Made by a program: the position numbers and the translations under genes | Assembly (NCBI GenBank): GCA_037147235.1 | Contig: JBAWVO010000186.1 | Span: forward strand, 1 to 12,723 | Reading direction: 5' to 3' | DNA length: 12,723 bases | Source of the DNA: JANXQG01 sp037147235 | GTDB lineage: Bacteria > Planctomycetota > Planctomycetia > Pirellulales > Thermoguttaceae | Shown: in pieces, positions 1 through 5,004 of the stretch | Position numbering within the stretch: the stretch's first letter is position 1 | How the letters are laid out: every line of letters begins with the position of its first letter | The notes under the pieces: generated by a model | Database searches by the model: none | Seen by the model: the letters and a program-made list of their open reading frames with translations, nothing else | Told to the model about the DNA's origin: nothing

Positions 1-9
1 TGCGCTCTC

Positions 10-19
10 CCCACCCTAC
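10..19 (-). repeat. end of a dispersed GTAGGGTGGG repeat
   Basis: On the minus strand this reads GTAGGGTGGG, the same core as in the copies near 9057-9089 and 12546-12580. The rest of the element runs off the window edge. It lies just downstream of the PilZ gene, in a non-coding stretch (1-64) where I see nothing else. Confidence 0.45.
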
Positions 20-64
20 AATTATTCGCGTTCCGCACATGGAACCGGAAGAGCCAGTTTTCCA

Positions 65-505
65 CTACTTCGTTGCCTCCAGCGGTGAGAGGACCGATTC
101 GAGGAAGCGGCCACCGCTTTCGTACCAACCGTGGCGTGTAAAGCGGCACCAACTCAGGTCGACGAGGAACCCAAACCAGTCGCCGCGCGGCCCTTCCAGC
201 GAGGCGATCATGCGGCGGTAGGGGAGCGGCTTGGGATGATAGAAGCCCAGCCCTCGCTCGGAAACGTGCTTGCCCACCACGACCACGCCCTCGCCGCAGG
301 GAGTTGCGTTATCCTCACCCACGGGCGTCAGGTTAATGAGAGAGGGGAAGGGATAACGGGTCTCACGCCGGCGTTCCGTGATCGAGACTTTGGGATAAAG
401 CATGCTGAGCAGGCCCCATACTTGAGTGCGAATTTCGTTGGTTTCCGCACCTTGCTCGGGCAAGAGATCGATCTGGGGATACGTGAGCGCAACATGCGAA
501 TCCAT
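65..505 (-). CDS. PilZ domain-containing protein
   Basis: A 146-residue soluble protein with a single PilZ-like domain, the family that binds cyclic di-GMP and passes the signal to motility, secretion or polysaccharide machinery. The N-terminal arginine motif is visible as RRRETR at residues 45-50, followed by the beta-barrel strand with HVSERGLGF at residues 80-88. The usual (D/N)xSxxG motif is present as HxSxxG, so the first acidic or amide residue is replaced by His. The ATG at 505 is chosen over the one at 544 because AAGGA (plus strand 515-519) sits 9 nt upstream of it and homology starts after it. It is a single-gene unit; its neighbour on the minus strand is 370 bp upstream. Partner unknown. 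The family call is from motif recognition; ligand binding is inferred. Confidence 0.72.
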   Translation of the reverse strand: MDSHVALTYPQIDLLPEQGAETNEIRTQVWGLLSMLYPKVSITERRRETRYPFPSLINLTPVGEDNATPCGEGVVVVGKHVSERGLGFYHPKPLPYRRMIASLEGPRGDWFGFLVDLSWCRFTRHGWYESGGRFLESVLSPLEATK

Positions 506-631
506 AATGAGTGATCCTTCGGCCGTGCGGCCGGTTGGGAGCAACGAATAAGCTCGGAATGAATGGAGTCAGACGAAGAGGAGAGCAATCGGCCGGCAAA
601 CCATGCTTGCTCCGAAAGCAGCACCAAGAAA

Positions 632-660
632 AACTTAGGTCAAGTTTTTGGGCTTGTCAA
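632..660 (-). promoter_or_regulatory. putative sigma70-type promoter of the PilZ gene
   Basis: On the minus strand a perfect TTGACA (plus 655-660) lies 17 nt before TAAGTT (plus 632-637), which is a weak -10. It would give a leader of about 120 nt before the PilZ start at 505. An 8-bp inverted repeat (AAAAACTT 629-636, AAGTTTTT 642-649) overlaps the -10, so this site could also be an operator. The rest of the 506-873 gap holds a second promoter-like site with a palindrome (786-814) and a short tandem repeat, and no credible gene. Confidence 0.35.
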
Positions 661-785
661 ATGCGCACACAGAACTCATCCTTTGCCGACCCGTGCCGTG
701 AGTGAATTTAGGTCATTTCCCCAAGAGTATGCAGCGTTTCCATCGCGCTCCCTCAATCATTTCGGCGATTTTTCCAGATGCCGTT

Positions 786-814
786 ATTCTAGCACCAATC
801 ATTGGTGCGGGAAA
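786..814 (-). promoter_or_regulatory. palindrome between promoter-like hexamers
   Basis: The 17-bp sequence 792-808 is a perfect odd palindrome with 8-bp arms (GCACCAAT / ATTGGTGC) around a single base. On the minus strand it is followed directly by TAGAAT (786-791; 5 of 6 matches to a -10) and preceded by TTTCCC (809-814; weak -35), so it exactly fills a 17-nt spacer. This would fit a regulated promoter reading toward the PilZ gene, but the leader would be about 270 nt long. A GCGGG-AAA-CCCGC hairpin (807-819) overlaps one edge. Confidence 0.3.
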
Positions 815-816
815 CC

Positions 817-839
817 CGCATTGAGACGCATTGAGACGC
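817..839. repeat. 10-bp tandem repeat, 2.3 copies
   Basis: CGCATTGAGA is repeated head to tail (817-826, 827-836) and starts a third time (CGC). It lies between the palindrome at 792-808 and the end of the metallophosphoesterase gene. Its role is unknown, and it may be simple slippage. Confidence 0.5.
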
Positions 840-873
840 TTCTTCGCTCTGCCTTCTGATTGCCTAGATAAAC

Positions 874-1938
874 CTACCGCTTTTCCGGCATCAAGTCGAT
901 GACCACCAACTCGGGGCGACAGAGGAAACGCAACCGCGGCGCATCGCCGCGTTCCATGCCGGTACCACGAGACACCAAGAGCCGACCTCCGCTCGGCAAT
1001 TCTGTAAGACCGGCTGCCCATCGCCGCGGTATCCGCGACAACGTGCTTAACGCCCCGATGATTGGCAGCCGGACCTGGCCACCATGCGTGTGGCCCGCCA
1101 CCAACAGATCAGCCCGCACCTTACCCAAGGCAAAATTCGGACAGTGCCCCAGCACCAAGTGAAAATGCTCCGGATCGGCTGCAACTTGCGTTGAGGTGTC
1201 GTAAGACGCCTCCAACGCGAGGCAAGTCAGACGCAACCCGCCACCCAGGTCGAATGATTCGTTCACGGAAACCGCGGCGAAATCCAAACCGCGGAAGATG
1301 TCCGTCCAACTGGTGCCACTATCTATGTTCCCTTGTATGGCGAAGACACGTGCGTGGGCCGCCAGATTCGCTTCGCGCAGCACCGTGTTCAGCTCGGCGC
1401 GAAGTGCCTCCCATTGCACGGGCGCAACCTGGAGGTAATCACCGGCCAACAAGACAACATCCGGTTGCGCTTCCGCCACGCTTTGGATCACTCTGCGTTC
1501 GTATGGACCAATGCGGTCCGTCTGGAGATCTGCCAGCACCACGATGCGACACGGCCGGCTCAACTTCGCCGAAGTGATTTCCACGTGGGAAACGTCAAGC
1601 CACTCGGGCTCGATCAGAAATGCGTCGATGGCGATCATCGCAAGGGTTACGGCCAAGGTGGCGGTGGCAAAGGACCAGCCTCGCCGCGAACGCCAGAACA
1701 CCACGGCGGTCCCGAGCGAAAGCACAACGCCATGCGCGAATACTCCCCAGGCGGCTAATCGAAACAAGACAAAGCGGTCCTGAGCAAGCAGCATGGCCGT
1801 CAGAAAGCCGGCCATAGCCGCGGCAGCCGCGAAGACGCAGGCCGCCACAATGCTTCTCTTGACTCGCAACCGGTGCAAAATCGCCACATCGACGATAAGC
1901 ATCACGGCGTTGAATAGCAGCGTTGTTGTCATGAACAT
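874..1938 (-). CDS. membrane-anchored metallophosphoesterase (YkuE/YaeI-like)
   Basis: A 354-residue calcineurin-like phosphoesterase. Residues 5-110 hold about four hydrophobic helices, so the catalytic domain (about 130-350) is tethered to the membrane. Visible motifs are DLQ (137-139), GD (166-167), GNID (203-206), GH (264-265) and GHTHGGQ (282-288). The end, with RRWAAGL, a VSRGTG stretch and LRFLCRPE, resembles YkuE/YaeI-type enzymes, some of which hydrolyse lipid-linked pyrophosphates. Two positions are unusual: the His of DxH is Gln139, and the catalytic His of GNHD is Ile205. The start is uncertain: the ATG at 1938 has only a distant AAGGA, and an ATG two codons in is an alternative. 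It lies 71 bp behind the DUF4139 gene and may be co-transcribed. The fold is secure; the substrate is not known. Confidence 0.85.
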   Translation of the reverse strand: MFMTTTLLFNAVMLIVDVAILHRLRVKRSIVAACVFAAAAAMAGFLTAMLLAQDRFVLFRLAAWGVFAHGVVLSLGTAVVFWRSRRGWSFATATLAVTLAMIAIDAFLIEPEWLDVSHVEITSAKLSRPCRIVVLADLQTDRIGPYERRVIQSVAEAQPDVVLLAGDYLQVAPVQWEALRAELNTVLREANLAAHARVFAIQGNIDSGTSWTDIFRGLDFAAVSVNESFDLGGGLRLTCLALEASYDTSTQVAADPEHFHLVLGHCPNFALGKVRADLLVAGHTHGGQVRLPIIGALSTLSRIPRRWAAGLTELPSGGRLLVSRGTGMERGDAPRLRFLCRPELVVIDLMPEKR

Positions 1939-1965
1939 TAAACGTAAACCGAGACATCCTTGGGA

Positions 1966-1992
1966 CCGGGTTTCTGTCGCCTCAAAACCCGG
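1966..1992 (-). other. small hairpin between two minus-strand genes
   Basis: CCGGGTTT (1966-1973) and AAACCCGG (1985-1992) form an 8-bp stem with an 11-nt loop in the gap between the DUF4139 stop and the metallophosphoesterase start. There is no T-run, so an intrinsic terminator is unlikely. It could shape the mRNA between the two genes. Confidence 0.35.
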
Positions 1993-2009
1993 CCAAGCAG
2001 CTTTCTGGC

Positions 2010-3869
2010 CTACTTGCTCATCCTGGCCCGTTGATCCATCTCGAATTCCTGCTGTAACTTCATCGCCGGGGCGGCCGGGGCAGCCTGGTTGGTTCCGGGA
2101 ATGTACAATGCGAGATTGCGGTCGAAGTCGAGCGTGAAGCCGTAGTCGACAATCCGCACCTTCTCGCCGGTGGCGCCTGCCGCCACGCTGATCTCCCAGC
2201 GCAAAATGCCCTTGGGACGCTCCGTACGGACGTAGAACTCGTCCTTGCTGAGCGGATCGCGCAGGTCGCCGAGCTTGATGCGAACGTCGTTCGTTCGATC
2301 GCTATAGGGCAGACGCTCGAAGAGGCGGACCTCAGCCGGTTGGTCCTTGTAATTCTCCAGCACGAGCCGATATTTGAAGCTCAGCTCGCGGTTGCCGCCC
2401 TGCACGTTTTCCGTGCGGCTGGCCAACTCGCGCGCGGCACGCAACTGCGGATCAACGCCAAAGCCCACCACGAATGTCTGCCCGCGGGCCACCGTGGGAA
2501 TTTCACTGCGGCCCACGAAGCGGCCATCCAGGTAGACGGTGATCGGCCCGGAGAGCAAGTCTTCCGGGCTGGTGTTGATCAATTCGGCCTCGCGATAGAC
2601 GTAGTTGGTCAGGACCGGCGTGGCCACGTAATAGAAGCGGCCCTTGAAGGCCGTTTGCAGGATGCGGACCATCTGCTGATCGGATCGGCTGGCGAGGTTC
2701 ACGGAGCCGGCAAGTTGGTAGCTCAGGCTGGGGCCGGCGGCCGCCTGGGAATTGTGGCTTTGCATCATGTTGAGCACATCTTCGCCGCTGGCCAGTTCCA
2801 GGGATTGCAGGTCGTTGGCCGCCGTATTGACCGTCCAACTGGAGGCGATGTTGTCGGCCAGCGTGACCGCGTTTCGGTTGAAGACCTGAGCCTCCGACTG
2901 CCGGCCGCGGATGGCGTGAAGTTGCTGGGCCAGATCCGTGGTACTGAGCTTCCGGCCAGTGTCTCTGGCCAGACTGATGGGGAAGGGGGCCAGCCCCATT
3001 CCCGCCGCGCTGAGGGCCGGCGAGGCGGTGGAAAGCGTCAGCGTCACGCTGCTCCAGTCTTCGCCGGTCATCTGCTGCACCAGGGCATTGCACTCGACGG
3101 CCACCTCCTTGCCTTCCTTGGTGGCACGAAAAGCGTAAGTAGGCGACCAGCCGCAACTGCCCACCAGATAGTTCAACTGCACCTCGCCTGCACCCGCCGC
3201 GCGTTTTTCCACGAAGAGCACCGCTTCGCGAACCGTGCGCGTAGCACCTTGGGTCAACTCCTCACGCTTCCGCTCGGAAAGCACAAGCCGCTCGGTCAAC
3301 TGCTTGGTTTCTTTCTCCAAGGCTAACTGATCCTTGGCCACCGCAGCCCGCTGCTCGAAAGAGAAGAGGGTGATCTTCTGCAAAGCGACCGCGTCGAGAA
3401 ATCCTCGGGCCAGGTCAGTTTTGGCAGTGGTAACCGTGAAGGTCTCCATCTGGTCGAGATAGGCGGCCCGCTTGGCGAGGACTTCCTGGCCTTTCTTATT
3501 GGCCCGCATGGTTTCGTTGATTTCTTCGATGGCGGCGTCGAGTTTTCGCACTTCCTCACGGGGTTCCTGCCCGACGGCACGCGGGCGGAATCGCACGGCT
3601 CGGACTTCCACGCCCTCGCCCCCCTCGGCGTACAGGCTGTTGGCGACCACCTGTTCGGGCAGATCGGCAACGACGATCTCCATGGCTCCCTTAGGCCCTT
3701 CCAGCGATACGGTTCGGGTAACCAGCGCTTGGCCGCGGTAGAGTGTTACACGCGCCACCCGGCTGTTGCCCGGTTCCGCGGCATCAGCCACGGCCGGCAC
3801 GGCCAGCGATATCCACGAACCGAAAACAGCCACACAAGCAAGTCTGACAATTCTAAGACGGATCGACAT
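2010..3869 (-). CDS. secreted DUF4139/DUF4140 domain protein
   Basis: A 619-residue exported protein. Residues 1-30 form a signal peptide (basic start, hydrophobic core, AVADAA cleavage-like end). After it comes a DUF4140-like N-terminal beta domain (about 38-100, including VTLYRGQALVTR), then charged helices likely to form a coiled coil (about 103-135 and 165-205). The DUF4139 beta-rich region runs from about 215 to 600 and contains YLVGSCGWSPTYAFRA. The family is often annotated as mucoidy inhibitor A-like, but no biochemical function is established. The start at 3869 has AGGAG about 8 nt upstream. A promoter and a duplicated 13-mer lie in front (3884-3958). The metallophosphoesterase gene follows 71 bp downstream. 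The family call is confident; the role in the envelope is inference. Confidence 0.85.
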   Translation of the reverse strand: MSIRLRIVRLACVAVFGSWISLAVPAVADAAEPGNSRVARVTLYRGQALVTRTVSLEGPKGAMEIVVADLPEQVVANSLYAEGGEGVEVRAVRFRPRAVGQEPREEVRKLDAAIEEINETMRANKKGQEVLAKRAAYLDQMETFTVTTAKTDLARGFLDAVALQKITLFSFEQRAAVAKDQLALEKETKQLTERLVLSERKREELTQGATRTVREAVLFVEKRAAGAGEVQLNYLVGSCGWSPTYAFRATKEGKEVAVECNALVQQMTGEDWSSVTLTLSTASPALSAAGMGLAPFPISLARDTGRKLSTTDLAQQLHAIRGRQSEAQVFNRNAVTLADNIASSWTVNTAANDLQSLELASGEDVLNMMQSHNSQAAAGPSLSYQLAGSVNLASRSDQQMVRILQTAFKGRFYYVATPVLTNYVYREAELINTSPEDLLSGPITVYLDGRFVGRSEIPTVARGQTFVVGFGVDPQLRAARELASRTENVQGGNRELSFKYRLVLENYKDQPAEVRLFERLPYSDRTNDVRIKLGDLRDPLSKDEFYVRTERPKGILRWEISVAAGATGEKVRIVDYGFTLDFDRNLALYIPGTNQAAPAAPAMKLQQEFEMDQRARMSK

Positions 3870-3883
3870 GACATAAACTCCTA

Positions 3884-3916
3884 ATAGTTGGGTTTCGAGG
3901 ACGATAGTTGAGTTTC
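3884..3916 (-). repeat. 13-mer direct repeat in the DUF4139 leader
   Basis: On the minus strand GAAACyCAACTAT occurs at plus positions 3904-3916 and 3884-3896, exactly 20 bp apart and with one mismatch. Both copies lie between the predicted transcription start and the ribosome binding site, so they could be a DNA operator on one helix face or a paired RNA-protein site. Confidence 0.5.
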
Positions 3917-3929
3917 AACACCGACCACT

Positions 3930-3958
3930 ACTATAGGTTTTTCCGGTTCTGAATGCAA
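3930..3958 (-). promoter_or_regulatory. putative promoter of the DUF4139 gene
   Basis: On the minus strand TTGCAT (plus 3953-3958), a 17-nt spacer and TATAGT (plus 3930-3935; 5 of 6 matches to a -10) precede the gene by about 60 nt. The -35 is weak but the spacing is ideal. Confidence 0.45.
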
Positions 3959-3961
3959 ACG

Positions 3962-4011
3962 TGGCGGGACGAGCGCAGCCTCACCCAGAGGCCGTAGGGT
4001 GCGTGGAGCGA
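3962..4011. repeat. two adjoining dispersed-repeat segments
   Basis: GGCGGGACGAGCGCAGC and the CTCACCC behind it (3963-3986) match the GGTGGGACGATCGCAGC element at 12550-12576 with few changes. GTAGGGTGCGTGGAGCG (3994-4010) begins with the shared GTAGGGTG core. Together they replace what should be the body of a PIN-domain toxin gene. Confidence 0.5.
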
Positions 4012-4067
4012 ACCGGCCGGGAAATGTGGGTTGCGCAACAGGAATTCGTGTCAAAGAGGTGCTTCAC
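3981..4067 (-). pseudogene. truncated VapC-like PIN-domain toxin
   Basis: A GTG at 4067 overlaps the antitoxin stop in the sequence GTGA, the usual arrangement of translationally coupled toxin-antitoxin pairs. The frame begins VKHLFDTNSCCATHISRP, which matches the start of PIN-domain VapC toxins: a hydrophobic strand, then DTN with the first catalytic Asp at residue 6. After about residue 18 the reading runs into a dispersed repeat and stops at residue 28, against a family length of about 130. The remaining catalytic acidic residues are absent, so the fragment cannot be an active RNase. I found this frame by reading past the antitoxin stop; it is too short for ordinary gene callers. The VapC assignment rests on 18 residues plus the context. 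Confidence 0.55.
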
Positions 4068-4303
4068 GGCAACTCCTCGCGGCACTCGTATTCACCTTGT
4101 TCGTGGCGCACGAAGGAGGAATCCGTGATGCTGCCCGCAGTGGCGAGGACGAAGCTCCGCCACTCTTCCTGCGTCATCGGTGATGAACCAACCGGATCGA
4201 CGGTAACCTGCACTTCCCGATCCGCATCGGCCTTGCCTATCGGCAGAGCAATGTTCAGAATACCATCCGCGCTAACTCGGGAATGAACGACCATACGATT
4301 CAT
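4064..4303 (-). CDS. VapB-like antitoxin, toxin partner broken
   Basis: A 79-residue protein with an N-terminal strand pattern (SADGILNIALPIG, then DADREVQVTVDPV, residues 11-38) and a charged C-terminal tail with MTQEEWRSFVLATAGSI and HEQGEYE (43-73). This matches the small antitoxins found beside VapC toxins in planctomycetes and cyanobacteria. In such pairs the first half usually dimerises and binds DNA while the tail wraps the toxin. The start at 4303 has a strong GGAGGA about 6-7 nt upstream. A perfect inverted repeat at 4342-4368 is a likely autoregulatory site. The stop overlaps the start of a truncated toxin, so this is now an orphan antitoxin. It could still act in trans on related toxins elsewhere in the genome. 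The family is recognised from memory, without a domain search. Confidence 0.65.
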   Translation of the reverse strand: MNRMVVHSRVSADGILNIALPIGKADADREVQVTVDPVGSSPMTQEEWRSFVLATAGSITDSSFVRHEQGEYECREELP

Positions 4304-4341
4304 ACTTATCCTCCAGATTCAGCCCGCTTGCTTTTCTGAAA

Positions 4342-4368
4342 CCGTTCACCGATCGGGAATGTGAACGG
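4342..4368. promoter_or_regulatory. inverted repeat before the antitoxin gene
   Basis: CCGTTCAC (4342-4349) and GTGAACGG (4361-4368) are perfect 8-bp arms separated by 11 bp, and the repeat is about 40 bp upstream of the antitoxin start. Toxin-antitoxin operons are typically repressed by antitoxin binding to such repeats, so this is a plausible operator. It is not followed by a T-run on either strand. Confidence 0.45.
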
Positions 4369-4401
4369 CTAAGTACTGTCCAACATTAACTCCGCGCAAT
4401 T

Positions 4402-4453
4402 TTGTGGTGCGGCCGTCGCGGCTGCATGCGCAGGCGAGACGCCCGCACCACAA
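4402..4453. repeat. REP-like hairpin repeat, 52 bp
   Basis: TTGTGGTGCGG (4402-4412) and CCGCACCACAA (4443-4453) are perfect 11-bp arms. Pairing continues inside with CGTC/GACG, TCGC/GCGA and CTGC/GCAG, so almost the whole element folds into one long stem. Translated on the minus strand it gives the phrase CGAGVSPAHAAATAAPQ, which I recall from many spurious planctomycete proteins and which fits a high-copy repeat. The rest of the 4304-4633 gap holds the operator at 4342-4368 and a GTAATCGTAAT duplication (about 4518-4541); I see no gene there. Confidence 0.6.
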
Positions 4454-4633
4454 GTTGAAGGTTGAAGTTTGGTTTCCTTGGCGTTTCCCTGTTCCACTTT
4501 CTTCTCGGTAATCGTAATGTAATCGTAATCGGGGGGTACGGGTTTCTCAAAAATCTCTTTGTGCGGCACCTATCGTTTTCGTAAAACTTCCGGAAAACAT
4601 AGCACCAAACGTTCGTCGCTCCCTCGGCCTAAC

Positions 4634-4672
4634 AAAAAAAGCCTTGCGTAACTCTTTGCTACACAAGGCTTT
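4634..4672 (-). terminator. intrinsic terminator after tRNA-His
   Basis: On the minus strand AAAGCCTTGTGTA (plus 4660-4672) pairs with TACGCAAGGCTTT (plus 4638-4650) through 13 pairs including one G-U, around a 9-nt loop. It runs into seven consecutive T residues. It begins 7 nt after the tRNA end. Confidence 0.88.
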
Positions 4673-4678
4673 CTGAGG

Positions 4679-4753
4679 GGTGAGTGACGGGGCTCGAACC
4701 CGCGACCACCAGATCCACAATCTGGTACTCTAACCAACTGAGCTACACCCACC
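4679..4753 (-). tRNA. tRNA-His (anticodon GTG)
   Basis: A complete cloverleaf on the minus strand: acceptor GTGGGTG pairing with CACTCAC, a D-arm starting GCTCAGTTGGTTAGAG, an anticodon stem CCAGA/TCTGG around TTGTGGA with anticodon GTG, and a T-arm with GGTTCGAGCC. The extra G at 4753 opposite the C discriminator (4679) is the hallmark G-1 of tRNA-His. The 3' CCA is not encoded. It has its own promoter (4776-4804) and terminator (4634-4672), so it is a single-gene transcription unit. Confidence 0.96.
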
Positions 4754-4775
4754 ATGCAGTTCCAATTAACAGGAT

Positions 4776-4804
4776 ACTATAGCTGTTTCAGGGCCGCAAG
4801 TCAA
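4776..4804 (-). promoter_or_regulatory. promoter of tRNA-His
   Basis: On the minus strand TTGACT (plus 4799-4804), a 17-nt spacer and TATAGT (plus 4776-4781) place the transcription start about 15 nt before the mature tRNA. Each hexamer matches the consensus at 5 of 6 positions. Confidence 0.7.
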
Positions 4805-4862
4805 CCGGGGGGGAGGAAGGAAAGGACAGGAGGGGGCCTCGTTCTTGCACATAAGTCCTCGA

Positions 4863-4914
4863 GCGACCCAATCCAGCTAAATTGACAAACCACGGGTGGA
4901 TGGGGTCGCCGTGG
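4863..4914. promoter_or_regulatory. competing hairpins in the divergent control region
   Basis: GCGACCCAATCCA (4863-4875) can pair with TGGATGGGGTCGC (4897-4909) at 12 of 13 positions around a 21-nt loop. CCACGG (4890-4895) can instead pair with CCGTGG (4909-4914), and the two folds exclude each other. The element lies about 90-140 bp upstream of the methyltransferase operon. It could be an operator dyad or, if transcription starts further upstream, a leader switch. I see no known riboswitch core in it. Confidence 0.35.
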
Positions 4915-4958
4915 AATCGATTACTGCCCCCATGAAACCACTCTTTCGGCTGCATGGC

Positions 4959-4987
4959 TTGATCGTTTGCCGGAAAGAACCCATAAT
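4959..4987 (+). promoter_or_regulatory. putative promoter of the methyltransferase operon
   Basis: TTGATC (4959-4964), a 17-nt spacer and CATAAT (4982-4987; 5 of 6 matches) lie just before the first gene of the plus-strand operon. The leader would be only about 10 nt, with the GGGGGA ribosome binding site almost at its 5' end. That is short, so a start further upstream is possible. Confidence 0.4.
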
Positions 4988-5004
4988 GTTCGTTGGGGGA
5001 AAAT

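Noticed and set aside
2340..3326. 328-codon plus-strand open frame within the DUF4139 gene
   Set aside because: The sense protein on the minus strand has a signal peptide and a family match; the opposite frame is low-complexity and unrecognisable.
4369..4569. 66-codon minus-strand open frame containing CGAGVSPAHAAATAAPQ
   Set aside because: The peptide is a translation of the 4402-4453 hairpin repeat and the GTAATC duplication. No ribosome binding site or family supports it.
4874..4914. TTGACA at about 4883-4888 as the operon -35
   Set aside because: No -10-like hexamer lies 16-18 nt downstream; the site at 4959-4987 fits better.
4805..5004. Cobalamin or SAM riboswitch before the methyltransferase operon
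   Set aside because: I could not find the conserved cobalamin box or SAM-I core. The hairpins there are reported only as an unexplained structure.
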